From: Zygnema cylindricum
Lineage: Eukaryota > Streptophyta > Zygnematophyceae > Zygnematales > Zygnemataceae
NCBI GenBank assembly: GCA_037447655.1
Contig: JBBHKE010001811.1
Coordinates: forward strand, 22,501-86,500
Reading direction: 5' to 3'
DNA: 64,000 nucleotides
Part shown: positions 20,268 to 31,954 of the stretch, in pieces
How positions within the stretch are numbered: the first letter of the stretch is position 1
Layout of the letters: each line of letters starts with the position of its first letter
Notes under the pieces: generated by a model
Database searches by the model: none
What the model was told of the DNA's origin: nothing
The model's input: only the letters and a program-made list of their open reading frames with translations
Translations under genes and position numbers: made by a program

Positions 20268-20996
20268 AAACGCAAAAAGAATCACTAAATTTTCTCCCCT
20301 GAACAGTAAGTTATGGCAGGTGAAAGATGACCTTTATAGTTACAAGCTCTCTTAGAGAGAGGTACCTAAATATTACTAAGTCTTGGTCTGCCTACTTACG
20401 ACTACCTACTACTAAACCCTAGTCCAATAGGAACACTATATAGTACAAGAAGGTACAATGGGCGATGTACTTATTGTACGACCATTGTACGAGAAGGTCT
20501 ACAAGGTGACACCTCTCAAATTGGAAGCCATGGTTCCTCCTCCCATCTTCTCCGATATCAAATAATGTGGCGCCACGTGGCACCGCGTGACGCTATCTCC
20601 GTATGCCGCCAAAATTTCACTTCGCGTGGCGGCTATAATGTCGGTCGTCCGATCAAAACATATTTTACATGGTTCAGATTCGCGTACATGCATGAATTGC
20701 TCCTTTTGGTTAGTCTGTTGTTAATTAGCTGTTGCGTTAATGTTTAAATATTGTTGAAACCTGTCACGTGTATCGTTTCGATAACGCCTTAGTGGTTAAG
20801 ATGTATGACTACATAGAAGTCTACAGACCCAGGTCCAAATCTGGACTTAGGCAACATTTTAGTAAAATATCCTCTAATTCAAAATCTGCCACTTTCTAAA
20901 TATGGCGGCAGCCATGGCGTGCTTTTGACCCTCACTCTCTTTATTTAAAGTAAAACTAAAATAGAGAAGTGAACTATTAATTACCTCTTTTCAACA
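20268..20996 (-). repeat. 5' LTR of the same copia element, truncated
   Basis: Matches 14745-15480 closely but breaks off at about 20996, where the last 175 bases or so of the U3 end should follow (in the left copy that part includes the TGACTGCGACAAGTGTG phrase). Unrelated DNA of another copia copy begins there. The element therefore lacks the start of its 5' LTR. The leader and gag start lie immediately left of 20268. Confidence 0.75.
20782..20850 (+). other. tRNA-like segment inside the 5' LTR
   Basis: CGCCTTAGTGGTTAAGA (box A-like) and GGTCCAAATCTGG (box B-like) 35 bases apart. The box B match is the best of the five LTR copies. Antisense to the element, at the same position as 15256-15325. 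Confidence 0.5.
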
Positions 20997-21440
20997 GTTC
21001 GTACACATACGCCGTTCATATTTTGTGCTTTGGAATCTTTTAATTTTCTCCGTTATATAAACAGGAACCTACATGGTTCAAATTGCATTAAAGCAAGTCG
21101 GCGATAGGTGTCGTGCTAGGACGACCTGATAGGTAAGTGATGTAAATATTACTGCCAGTAAACGTGTCCATACGATTACTAGAACCGCCTGATGGACGAC
21201 GACCCTATGTTGCCAAAGTGAAATTTTGAGGTAGTTCTACGTAGATGTTTACTATTTTGTGTTTGGGGACGATTATATACTTTTAAAACTTCAATTATTT
21301 AGTACCTCTTTGTAAGTGTAGAAAGGTGTGAATTCAGGAGAGTTTTTGTATTTGGAGTTTTTCTCTTAATGTTCTTAGGGGTTTTGGAGGAACATTTTGT
21401 GGTGGATTTATACGCGTTTGTGAATTTTGCTTTTTGCAAT

Positions 21441-21452
21441 TGGTAACAGAGC
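21441..21452 (+). promoter_or_regulatory. Primer binding site of a plus-strand copia fossil
   Basis: TGGTAACAGAGC is one base away from the common initiator Met tRNA site TGGTATCAGAGC. It is followed within 30 bases by a gag ATG at 21479. The sequence left of it (about 21000-21438) is presumably the 5' LTR; its outer end could not be set. Confidence 0.65.
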
Positions 21453-21478
21453 AACATTAATTGGCAATTCTAGCCGGT

Positions 21479-22560
21479 ATGGTGGGGAAAGGGAAATCCA
21501 TGGCGGAACTAAGCGAAAGAGTTATAGATGAATTTGACGAATGGGGAGAAAAAAATGTGAAGATGAACGGGGAGATGTTTGAACGCTTTCAAGAGTTTCT
21601 TAGACAATGGGGAGGAACCCCATGTAGGGGGAAGTGACGACTTTAATGATGCAAATAAAAAGAATAAGGAAGAGAAGGGGAAACCATATCTTTTATCAAG
21701 AGGAAGAGGTTAAACGTCCATGTAATGATCTTAAAGTCTTTAACAAGACCATTTGCTTCACAAGGTCTAACTATGCGATTTGGAAGAGATTCATTCGAGG
21801 AGCATTCACATCGAAGAAGCTTCAAAACATTGTGATTGGGAAAAAGACACGTCATGATCCATTCGTGGATCCAACTAGAGCAAAGAAGTGGGACAAAGGG
21901 ACATGGCGGCATCCACAACGATAACAGAAAGTTGTCACACTTCTATGCAGGAGCATTTTCTCACTCCAGATACTGCTTGTAATGCTGCAAAATGTGTTCA
22001 AAAAATGGATTATAGGAAAACGAAAATTATTTGTTTGAGGATTACACTGGTTTTAGAATGCAAGAGAATGATACCATTAATGATAGAGTTGAATTGTTCA
22101 TCATCATGATAGAGCTCGTTAACTCTCGCAATAGCTTTTCATGGGGAAAAGATTTCATCTTCATGAGTCTTCCAAGTAGATTCACAGTGGCTAAAGAGGT
22201 CATCAAAAGGGGTGAAAAACAAACAATGTCATTATCAATCAACCATTTGAAAATTATAGAGAAGGAGAAGGTGACATCAAAGGAGGAGAATAAGGGCTCA
22301 TCTTCTCTAAGTTATGAGGAAGATGAAAATTGAGAAGTGTACAACTTTAGAGGATCTAGAGGGAGGGGAAGTGGTCGTCGTGGACGTGGAGACAAGACAC
22401 AAAGATGAAGGAGAGCATCATATCCACGTGGTACTTTCTAAATGACATTCGACAATTGTAACGAGACTGAGCATACATCTTTTGAATGCCAAGACAAAAG
22501 CAAGCAATGCAACACCTGACGGAGGTGGGGACATACGACTCGAGGTTGTTACCATTGAAG
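21479..22560 (+). pseudogene. Ty1/copia gag fossil
   Basis: Starts ATG GTG GGG AAA and reads about 50 residues before a stop. Then pieces in other frames show RSNYAIWKRFIRGAF, which matches the gag globular domain start, LNDRVELFIIMIELVNSR-like alpha-helical residues, and a GRRGRG basic stretch with degenerate zinc-knuckle pieces (CNETEHTSFEC) near 22455-22495. Several stops and frameshifts make it non-functional. It belongs to the same orientation as the RT piece at 23640-24110. Confidence 0.7.
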
Positions 22561-23639
22561 AGAAACTTGTTGTTTTTGACGATTTAGTTTCGTGCACTCG
22601 ACGTTTCATGCGTACTCAATGTTTCGTGTGTACGCGGTTTTTATGGCGTACGTTTTCACTTGGTGCACTGTGGAGATTTCGAATATTTTTATAGGTTGGG
22701 GGAGAAGTGAAATTAAATGAAGTTTGACGTACGTAAGTACAATGTAAGTGAGGCGAAGAGCGTAAGAAAATATTATAATGCATTGGAAAAATGGACACCG
22801 GATCGCGAAGCGATCCGATGTAAAATATTCGAAGTGTTTCGAAATGTATGCCGTCCTTACGAAACATAAGGCGATATGAAGAACTTAAGAAAAAGGACGC
22901 CGCCGATACGTAGAATATATTTTAGACAGGTGTACTATGAATATGGCAAGCGGTATTTATGGTGAAGGACGTGGTCTTGGTTCAAAGAAGATTTGATCAT
23001 TTGACTTCGTTTCGTCAAGTGGACTTTAAGACCACGCGGCGAGAGGAGAGGAGAGGAGAGAGTTCATCAGGTAAAGGGAAATTTCTACAACATGGGGCGA
23101 TGGGACAAGAACATGAGTTCTCCGTCTAACTCATTTAAGAATCACAAGAAAAGAAAGAAGATGTCTTATTCCACACATGAGGTAAAAAAGACAAGGGGAA
23201 ATTCAGAAATTGAATCATACACTCTAGCGTCACGTATCACATGTGTTGGGATCCAAGATTATTTATTAATATGAGAACGCTCAATGTGGCAAATTCCATA
23301 GTGGTGGCCAAAGTCTTAATTGGCAGAAAGCATCTTAAATGATAATACACAAAGCCAAGTTATTTAGAGGAAACCACAGTATAAGCTAGCGGATAAAGAG
23401 GGATACCTTCACTTCGCGGAGGTCACCAAGGTATCACCTACACGCACCAACAACATGTCACCATGTAAAAAGTATGAGGAGAATGAAGACAAGGACAAGA
23501 TAAATAGAAATCATTCATAAAATAATTCACAAAGGACGTAAGAAGGTGTAAGACATAAACAAAAGAAGAAGCAATAGGACGTTTCTCATATGGTAGTCAA
23601 CATACAAAGAAATAACCATTTCCTACAAAGATCTTTTCG
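22561..23639 (+). other. Eroded interior of the plus-strand copia fossil
   Basis: Where protease and integrase should lie I can identify nothing. A run of GGAGA units at 23041-23060 and short open frames without motifs are all that is seen. Confidence 0.4.
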
Positions 23640-24110
23640 AAATCCGATAGGGAAGGGCAAAATCTCTTCTTATAAAAGGCAATCCCACGTGCGACTAACC
23701 ATCAATTTTATCAAGAGGCTCGAGATTCGGAAAGATATGAGGAGAAGTGAAAACCAACGCTCATTAAAGAGTTTAGTTTTTTAAAGACAAATGGGTGTTT
23801 CAAAGAAGTAGACTTCCAAAAAGCGAAGAAAAGAACGAATCCAAATTGGGTATTCCAAACGAAGACGAGAAATTCAATAGAAACTCTAAAATATAAGGCT
23901 CGAGTAATATGTAAAGGCTTCCAGCAGAAAGCGAAAAATAATTTTTCAAAAACCTTTCCCTTTGTAGTCAGGTATGATTATTTACGTAAAATTATTGCAA
24001 TGGCGCGAACACAAAGGATGCATATCTAACACATGGATATGAATGCAAATTTTTTGAATGGAGAATTTTGAAAAACTATTTGAAATTTATCAAATATTTG
24101 AAACACCTAA
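23640..24110 (+). pseudogene. Ty1/copia reverse transcriptase N-terminal fragment
   Basis: Pieces in shifting frames give NWVFQTK, YKARVICKGFQQKAK, FPFVVRYDYLRKIIAMAR and MDMNANFLNGEF, the hallmark order of the copia RT N-terminal half. The catalytic YxDD part and RNase H are absent; sequence after 24110 is AT-rich and unassigned up to the copia insertion at 24587. Heavily decayed, older than its neighbours by appearance. Confidence 0.75.
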
Positions 24111-24586
24111 CACTAATGTGGATGTAACCGCGATATTCTATATTCACATGTCTGACGGTTGAACATGTGAGAATAGGTTCTCACGATTCTCCTTCGTCTT
24201 TATGACTTATAATCAATTATGAGTACGCTTTTTCGTGGCGACGCACACAATTTTCCTTGTCGACGCTGTTGCTTAACACTTATTTTGTAAATCTGTACAA
24301 AATAATGAATAGGTATAGTACAAACTGTTACTATTCGTACATTCCACTTTTTAAAAGCAGTCGAAGTTAGAGTAGCTAACGCTGATTAAAAAGTATGCGT
24401 ATTAACATAAAACAAATTATGCGTATTAACATAAAAGTTGATTGAGTTGTAGTAGTATTTTTTATTAGATGTTGTTTTATTTTATGTTGTATTATAAAGT
24501 CAAAGTCGGTCAACGCATTTAATAAAGTTTAAAGTTTTGTTTCTTGCGCATATTCGTTATTTTTTGGGCTTTTCATGCGTGCGTTT

Positions 24587-25152
24587 TGAAAGGATCGATA
24601 ATAAACTTAGAGATCACAAATGAACAATTATAGCAGCAGAAGCATTCATATTGCACAACATTTAATCAACATTGAAGAGACATTCCGGAAAAATTCTCAC
24701 ATTTATACAAAACCGAAATTACAATTTCTCTTCTATCTCTTCTATTCCTCCATATATATCTCCAATTGATTGTTGATTCATTTTACACAAGTCCCTGGTT
24801 ACCCTTAAATAACACACTATCCATGGCGCAACACGTGGAAGAGTGCGCCGCCAAAAAACCTCTAGAAATCTGCCACCTGTCCGCAGATTAGATTAGAACA
24901 CTCTGAATTTCACTAAGTACTCAAACATTGCAAAACGACAAACCAAACGAAAGTAATAGACAAATCTAAAAGTACTATCGTACTAAACTAGACGTGCGAC
25001 AATTATAGACGCGAAACGAAACGACAAATGTTTCTCGAAACAAACATACTAGTACTTCCACGAAATAGTACTTTCGCGATTCATTCTAAAAAGCACACTT
25101 GCGAAATTGTACCGATTCCGCGAGCTTACGATTCTTTCAATAAATCGTAACA
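24587..25152 (-). repeat. 3' LTR of the complete copia element
   Basis: 566 bases, TGAAAGGATCG...AATCGTAACA on the plus strand. It matches the right LTR closely but without the MITE and local duplication found there. It has no tRNA-like segment and belongs to a different LTR family from the 14.7, 42, 44 and 57 kb LTRs. Confidence 0.92.
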
Positions 25153-25165
25153 TTTCCCCTCTTCG
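25153..25165 (-). promoter_or_regulatory. Polypurine tract
   Basis: Reads CGAAGAGGGGAAA on the minus strand, immediately before the LTR start TGTTACGATT. It primes plus-strand synthesis in retrotransposons. Confidence 0.75.
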
Positions 25166-25322
25166 TTGAAAAATCGTCAAATCAGAACAACCCTAATTTA
25201 GGTCTTCCTCTTAAAAGCACATCAAACGTCGCCACTTTAAAAAGCATATCAACAGCTTCCTCAAGTGTCGATACATACAAAAATTCCACTTGTTTTGCCG
25301 CTACCAAATCTCGTACTAAATG

Positions 25323-25925
25323 CTATTGAATCCGTATATGTTTAGTGCGCTTATGAAATACGGGATTTTTCACAAGTGCCATCGAACTCATACTATCGGT
25401 AAAAAGTTTTAAACATCCAATCAAAAATCTAAGTTCGCCTAACATTTCCCTTATCGATATTGATGCCTTACTTGCGTGGCACGCCGTCATATACTCGGCT
25501 TCCGTTGAACTTAGTGCCACCGTTAGTTGGAGACGCAAACCCCACGAGATCGCCGCTCCACCAAACACGAACGCGGATCTGGATGTTGATTTTCCCGAAT
25601 CGAAATCTCCGCCCCAGTCGGCGTCGCAATATCTGACACACTCCAACGATTCGCTTTTAGATTTGAATACAAGACTAATATCGATAGTACCTGCCAAATA
25701 TCGAAATATATGCTTGACGGCCTCCCAATGCGATTTTTTAGGCGCTTCACAATATCGACTTTCAATTGAAACGGCCGCCGAAATATCGTGCCGCGTACCA
25801 ACACTTAGGTACATTAAATTCCCAATCGCTTCGCGGTACGGTATGTCTACCGTCGCTTCTTCCTCGAATCTTTGCAATTGACCTTTTGCGTCCATAGGCG
25901 TCGAAATTGGTTTTGTGTTAAGCAT
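25323..25925 (-). pseudogene. Ty1/copia RNase H domain
   Basis: Reads IPYREAIGNLMYLSVGTRHD, then AVSIESRYCEAPKKSHW, YCDADWGGDFDSGKSTSRS, LSSTEAEYMTACHASKASI and LFTDSMSSMALVKN, ending in KHIRIQ. Catalytic acidic residues (D of CDADW, E of STEAEY, D of TDS) are present. The last part before the LTR (about 25165-25322) continues in a broken frame. It is in a different frame from RT. Confidence 0.9.
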
Positions 25926-26728
25926 GGAAAATCGCGCTAATACCTCCTTACAATATTGCGCTTGACTTTACTTTATATCACCATTCTCATGACGAATCAC
26001 TTCAATTCCCAAAATATATTTTACTTCGCCAAGATCAGTCACTTTGAAATATTGACGTAGGTATGATTTCAATTCGTGTATACGTTCCAAACTAACGTCA
26101 TCAAGAAATTATCGACGTACACTGAAAATATAATTTTATTCATTCCTTGTCCTTTCACGTACACTCCAGAATCCGAAATTGTACGTGTGAAACCAAAGTC
26201 CAAGAGAACTTTGTGTAGGCGTAGAAACCAAGTTCGAGGCCCCTGCTTCAATTGGCAGAGCGATTTTCGAAGATGCCATACCGTGCCTTCCCGTGACATC
26301 ACTCCTTCAGGTACCTTCATATAAACCTCTTCTTCTAAGTCTCTATTCAAAAACGCGGTCTCCACATCCATTTGATGAACGTGTTTCTTCCTTGCCGCGG
26401 TAGTCACCATAATCATTATTAGAGAGTCAAATTTCACAATGGGAGCATCCGTCTCCGTGTAATGTATCCCCTCTCTTTGCTGAAATCCTTTGCATATAAG
26501 TCTCGCTTTATATTTTACTACTCAACCCGATGCACAAGTTTTAGTTTTGAAGACCCATTTTGCGTCAATCACTTTTTTTCCTTCTGGTAATTTTACTTCC
26601 TCGAATGTCCGATTTTCCACAATTGACTTATACTCCTTCTCCCATGTCGGCTTCCACTTTGTTTCCCAATCACACGAGTTTCTCGCCTCCGCGTATGATT
26701 GAGGATTGCCGGCCAAATTCTCGCACAT
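25926..26728 (-). pseudogene. Ty1/copia reverse transcriptase with mutated active site
   Basis: The N-terminal part at 26728-26522 has WETKWKPTWEKEYKSI and KWVFKTK. A stop follows, then YKARLICKGFQQ and HQMDVETAFLNRDLEEEVY at 26437-26300. The catalytic box reads YVDN instead of YVDD (26106-26123), a D to N change that should abolish polymerisation. After that the frame shifts. The N-terminal peptide ends at a stop near 26523, where K-T-K is followed by a broken segment. Confidence 0.88.
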
Positions 26729-26746
26729 TAATTGTTATAAAAGGAA

Positions 26747-28129
26747 TTACGTCTCCTTTGCATTTGAGACGAAATAATGGGAGTTGGAATTTTCTCCACC
26801 AATTTTGTCATAAGAAAGCGGATTTGGTTTCTTTCCTCTTTTCTCTCGAGTACTCTGTCTAAGAACCGGAACTTGTTCCACATTTTTCTCCTCTTCATCC
26901 ACATTTGGTAAACTCGATTTTGAGCTTGAAGATTTTTGACTTTCCGTCGACATTTTGGAATTTCGGCTTACATTACTCCAAACATCAATATCAATGTCCA
27001 ATTTCTCCGAACGCGAATCAACATTTAATTTTCCCTTCTTGATGTTGACAATAGATTCCGGCTCCTCATCCGAATCCGAATCCTCAATGTCCGAGAAATT
27101 GGCAAGATTGTCTACCTCATAAAAATCAAGATTCTTCTTCAATTCCGCCGATTTCTCAATAACCGATATTAAGTCTTCATGAAAATTGACATTTCGGGAT
27201 TCTTCCACGATGCGACGAACCGGATCAAACACATGGTAAAGATTTCCTTTCAAACTATAGCCCACAAAAATTCCGGGCCAACTTCTCGCCGCAAATTTCC
27301 CTTTCCTTTTCACTTGATCCACATACAACGTAGCACGACATCCCCAAATTCGGAGATGATGGAGAGCCGATTTCCACCCATAAAGTAATTCGAATGGTGT
27401 TTTATCACCGGAAACCGAAGTAAGTCTCAGATTACAAATGTAATTGGCCGTGAGGATGACATCTCCCCATAATGAGATACTTAGACCGGCAGAATGCACC
27501 ATCGCCCTCACCATTTCCTGTAAGGTGTTATTCTTTCTTTCGGCTACTCCATTTGATTCTAGAGAATAAGGTGAAGTGAATTGTTGGGTAATTCCTTTCG
27601 CCTTACAATACCTCTCAAATGCAATAAGTTTGCCTCCATTATCCGAACGAATGGCTTTCAATTTTCGTTCGCATTGTCTTTCGGCAAATGCATGCAACTC
27701 AATAAAAGTTTCAAGAGCATCCGATTTCCTCTTCAATAATCAAACCCACGAAAATCTTGAATAATCATCAACGATGACCATAATGTATCGATTTCCTCCA
27801 AAGCTTTCTAGCTTAATTTGTCCACATAGATCATTATGGACAAGCTCCAATGGATGTTGAGCCCGAAATTTCACATCTTTCGTAGGATGTGGTTTCTGAA
27901 TTTTTAGTCCTTGACTACATCCATTGCATCCATTTACTTTTTCACAGGTAGCAAGATCCAATCCTCTCACACATGCCATTTTTATCATTCTCCTCAAATT
28001 TCCTTCGGATGTATGACACATCCGATGTTGCCATACCGTCAAATCTTCTTTTATTTCCGGGATTTGATTTAGAATGCCATTGGAAGGAGCATTCTTCCTT
28101 GGTCGCCTCCATAAAAGTCGACTATGCAT
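26747..28129 (-). pseudogene. Ty1/copia integrase
   Basis: Zinc-binding part LTVWQHRMCHTSEGNL with C..C at CNGCSQG (28129 side); core D at LVHNDLCG, D at AIRSDNGGK and E at SNGVAERKNN, all three catalytic residues kept. Then WGCRATLYV and GIFVGYSLKGNLYHVFDP, followed by an acidic, serine-rich linker (SDIEDSDSDEE) before RT. One stop near 27740 splits the domain between YSRFSWV and the next block. It would insert the DNA copy into chromosomes. Confidence 0.9.
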
Positions 28130-28292
28130 GAATTGGTGACTTCGCCTTCGCCGATTAATTTGCCGTCGGCGAGATATATGCGAATCGCCGAATCACCTCT
28201 AGCGACTACGCTTCCACCGGCACGCTGAATTTGAGGTATGCTTAATAGATTCACTGAACCGGAATATATAGAATGTTCAATAGACGCGCCTC

Positions 28293-28658
28293 TTAAATAG
28301 TTTCATTTCCAAAACAGTCCCACGTGGGTAAATTCAATCGAACGGTACCCACTTTACAAACCATAATTGGTTGTCCACTTGCGACCGTAATTAATTTTGG
28401 TACAGTAAGTGAACGCATGTCGTCTAACAATGTAGCATCCATATACACGTGGTGAGACGCTCCCGTGTCAATAATCCACTCCTTTTCTCTTGCGTCCTCT
28501 CGTGTGTCACTAAGTGAATCAATAGTGAGGTGGAGACAAGTGAACGTTTGTCTTCCTTCGCCTCCTTCAAAATTTCCCAAGCAACAAAATTCCATGGTTG
28601 TCGCCATGGCCGCCATAGCCGCCATAGCGTCCACGACCACGACCATTGTCACGTCCAC
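28293..28658 (-). pseudogene. Ty1/copia protease region
   Basis: Contains EWIIDTGASHHVY with the D-T-G-A active-site sequence intact, followed by SGQPIMVCKVGTVRLN, typical of copia aspartic proteases that cut the gag-pol polyprotein. In another frame from gag, so one frameshift separates them near 28600. A continuation at 28254-28069 (NLLSIPQIQ, then AIRIYLADGKLI) is the end of the protease and spacer and is again frame-shifted. Confidence 0.88.
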
Positions 28659-29998
28659 GGCCGCGACCTCGAAAACTTCGACCGCCTCTTACTCCTCCGC
28701 TACCAAATTTAGGATAGCATTGCTGACTCGTATGGCCTAATTTCCCACAATTGAAGCATTCTCTCTCTTTATCCGGACAAGAGGCCGAAATATGTCCTGG
28801 CCGATTGCAACGGAAACACAAGACGTTACTATTATCATTCTGGACCGTCTGAGGTCTTAGATTTCCGCTCCTATCATGCCATTTTCCACGACCTCTCGGA
28901 CCTCCTCCTTTTCCACTCTCTCTTCCACGGAAATAATGTAAATCCGCGAATTCGGGAGCAGTCACATTAAAGGATCCCGTGCCTAAGGAGCCTTTTGAGG
29001 AGCTAACACAATTACTTTCCGCCATTTTCAAATAGTTCACAATAAATTCGTAAGTATTATTTTCCCTCGCAAGTAAAATCTCCTTGAGGTGGATCCACTT
29101 ATCCGGCAATGCATTCAAAAATCCGGTTACTTATTCCTCCTTCGTGATCACTCTTCCATTGTTAAGAAGTTGCTCCACAATAATATTGAATCTCTTCACG
29201 CTATCGTCAAAAGATTCGTTGGATTTCATTTAGAAGAGCATAAAATCGGAGAACACATATTGCCCCTTGTTTTGGATTCCCCTCTCAAATTGGGATTCCA
29301 ACGCCTTCCAACATCCGTGTGCGGTGCTATGCGTGAGGAAATGATCATGCACGGACACCAAACACGTTTGCATCAATCCGGTGATGGCCGCAAGATTCTT
29401 TTGCTTCCACAAACGACGAGCCTTCGCATCTCCAACTGACATTTTCTCTTCTCTATTTACGACTTTCCAAAGACCTCCCAAAATCAATTGAGCTCGAATA
29501 TACTTCTTCCATGGAGGGTAATTCGAACCATTGAAGACCACGGTCTTTCTAGGCATTTGAAACATTTCTACTCCTCCTTGACTATCCTCCTCTAAATTGG
29601 AATCATCATCTACCTTTTGATTCCCCTTCTTATCTTTCTCTTTCTTCGCCCCTTCATCACCATCATCAGAATCTCGTCCATCCGGATCGGGATCCGGCTC
29701 ACTGTAAGCCAATTCATCAAACCTCCTATCCACGGCTGAGAATTTCTCATCAATCCGACACATAAAACTCTCCAAATACTCTCGCATTTGATTGTCGGAC
29801 ATCGAGCCACCGACACCTCTATTTTGATCAAATGAATCCGTGGGGAATGATGACTCAAACGCTGCTCCGGAAATACTGAACTAATTTTCTTCTTTAGGAG
29901 GATCCTCGGGAGTCGGCAAATTTTCCCAAAATTTCGAAACAGGGGTAGCTGAAGAGGAGGGAGTGAATGGGGACTTCTTTTTGTGCCTTCCTCCCATA
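28567..29998 (-). pseudogene. Ty1/copia gag with two zinc knuckles
   Basis: Starts at an ATG at 29998 (MGGRHKKK), then an acidic stretch (DPDPDGRDSDDGDEG), the globular domain start KTVVFNGSNYPPWKKYI and helices to about 29230. A second open part, 29118-28567, contains MNALPDKWIHLKEILLA and two CCHC knuckles, CFRCNRPGHISASC and CFNCGKLGHTSQQC, followed by an arginine/glycine-rich tail. Stops occur near 29880 and between 29230 and 29118. Gag packages element RNA. Confidence 0.88.
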
Positions 29999-30031
29999 AC
30001 CAAAGGAGATACTACAATGAAGCTCTACCCG

Positions 30032-30043
30032 CTCCGATACCAA
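30032..30043 (-). promoter_or_regulatory. Primer binding site of the complete copia element
   Basis: On the minus strand, TGGTATCGGAGC lies a few bases inside the right LTR (edge at 30050). It is one mismatch from the initiator Met tRNA site. Confidence 0.85.
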
Positions 30044-30049
30044 ATGAAA

Positions 30050-31248
30050 TGAAAGGATCGATAATAAACTCAGAGCTCACAAATGAACATTTATAGCAGC
30101 AGAAGCATTCATATTGCACAACGTTGAATCATTATTGAAGAGACATTCCGAAAAATTCTCACATTTATACAAAACCGAAATTACAATTTCGCTTTTATCT
30201 CTTCTATTTCTTCATATATATCTCCAATTGATTGTTGATTGATTTTACACAAGTCCATGGTTACCTTTAAATAACACACTATCCATGGCGCGACACGTGT
30301 AAGCGTGCGCCGCCAAGAAACCTCTAGAAATCTGCCACCTGTCCGTAGATTAGACTATAACACTTTAACTATAACACTCTCAATTTCACTAAGTACTCAA
30401 ACATTGCAAAACGACAAACCAAAACGAAAGTACACCGCCCATTGTTATTAGGGTTGTGTACGCTAATTTCGTCCCGCTTTTTTTTTTATTCTCCATTAGT
30501 GTAATTCATTCTATTTTTTTCTTTATTCTATTTAGGGTTATTTTCAGCACGTTGTCTCTTAAATAGAGTGGTGTACGGTCAATGTCTGACCATACATAAA
30601 TGTACCTTTTTAAGTTAAAAAGTACAATAAATTAGTTTTAGTAACCATGGACGCATGAGAATGTGCGTTCTAAAAAAGAAAAAAAACCAGGTCGTAAAAT
30701 TCCCGCTCGCACATATTCGTCCGACAGCCGCGTTTCGACCGTGTAAATGTACGATTTGTGTACGATTCGTCAGATTTTGTAGGGATACCTATATTAGTGT
30801 AAGCATGTTTGCGACCGACATTTTTTTTTTCAAAGATCCAAATTACCATAACCAAACAATTAAAATGTATGATTTTTTCCAAAATTTTCAAATTCTTAAA
30901 TAGCGTACACCACAGTAAATATTTATATACGCTAAAAAAACTTACACGCAAATAACGATTGGTGGTGTACTGTACTAGACAAACCTAAAAGTACTATCGT
31001 ACTAAACTAGACGTAACTCAAACATTTCAAAACGACAAACCAAACGAAAGTACAAGACAAATCTAAAAGTACTATCGTACTAAACTAGACGTACGAGAGT
31101 TCTAGACGCGAAACGAAACGACAAATGTTTCTCGAAACAAACATACTAGTACTTTTACGAAATAGTATTTTCGCTATTCATTCTAAAGGCACACTTGCGA
31201 AATTGAACTGATTCCGCGTGTGTACGATTCTTTTAATGAATCGTAACA
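30050..31248 (-). repeat. 5' LTR of the complete copia element, with MITE and local duplication
   Basis: Same TG...CA ends as the left LTR but 1199 bases long. The excess comes from a 539-base MITE (30431-30969) and a roughly 85-base local duplication beginning ACTCAAACATT (one unit interrupted by the MITE, the next at about 31017-31095 intact). The two LTRs also differ by scattered substitutions, so the insertion is not recent. Confidence 0.9.
30431..30969. mobile_element. MITE-like element with TACACC...GGTGTA ends
   Basis: 539 bases inserted in the LTR. Ends are inverted: TACACCGCCCATTGTTA against the complement of the right end, TACACCACCAATCGTTA. The intact neighbouring LTR unit (31017-31095) and the left LTR show the empty site. 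GTAC flanks both sides (30430-30433, 30967-30970); the duplication is TA or GTAC. No transposase coding. The AATTCTTAAATAGCGTA phrase near its right end is shared with the smaller element at 43639-43833. Confidence 0.75.
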
Positions 31249-31381
31249 CGTTTTATGCGCATGAGACATCTATGCCACTGACCAATGTACATACGGTGAA
31301 TCGTCACCAAACAAAGGGAATCGGTATGTCTCAGTTAAATCGGCACACAGCTTGCACACAGCTTGCAGGAGGCATAGGCAA

Positions 31382-31954
31382 AGGTCGCAAAAGTCAAAAA
31401 ATTTAATACCCGAAACCGACCTTTTTTTTTCTTTTCAAAATCTGAGTAACTGACGCCCGACCGAGTTTTGTCACGCTCCAAAATTGTTAACCATTAACCG
31501 ACCGTCGTTTACCAAAAAAAAAAATAACCGAATCTTGATTTTTCGCGACTAACCGTGCCCGCCCGTAACCGAAAAAGTACAAAATTTATCAATGTACGAC
31601 GGAATAAGCCGATAATTACGATTTGACGCGTTCCCTAAGATTTGCGAAATGAATAGTGTTACTACTGTATCAGATTTGCGACGCTTTGTCACGTTGCCTA
31701 AGATTCGAAATAAATAGCTTACTACAGTACCGTGTCAGATTTGCGACGCTAGTCATGATGTCACGTACTTCCACGATGCCCAAAGAGTACAAAAAACAAG
31801 AATATTGGATAATAGGGACAGTACAAAATTTCCATTTTTGGTTGACCGACCGTAACCGCCAGACCCCCAAAATTTGGCAACCGAATCCGTTCCGGATCTG
31901 GCGCGGGCGGTCGGTTAACGGTCGGTCCCGGTTTCGGTTGACCGTTTGCGACCT
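31382..31954. mobile_element. hAT-like non-autonomous element
   Basis: A 573-base insert relative to copy 1 of the duplication. Its ends are inverted, AGGTCGCAAA at left and the complement of TTGCGACCT at right, with CCGAAACCG following on both sides. The interior is rich in CCGACCG/CGGTCGG units, as in subterminal repeats of hAT MITEs. The flanks give an imperfect 8-bp candidate duplication (ATAGGCAA against CTAAGCAG). A local repeat with ATTTGCGACGCT occurs at 31674 and 31739. No coding capacity. Confidence 0.55.

Larger units (their letters stand above)
24582..31253 (-). mobile_element. Complete Ty1/copia retrotransposon with target-site duplication
   Basis: The element proper is 24587-31248 and is flanked by CGTTT at 24582-24586 and 31249-31253, a clean 5-bp target duplication. 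LTRs begin TG and end CA on the plus strand (24587-25152 and 30050-31248). The primer site TGGTATCGGAGC lies just inside the right LTR, and a polypurine tract (GAAGAGGGGAAA on the minus strand) just inside the left LTR, so transcription runs right to left. Gag, protease, integrase, RT and RNase H are all present in copia order but with stops, frameshifts and an RT active-site change, so it is no longer autonomous. Confidence 0.93.
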
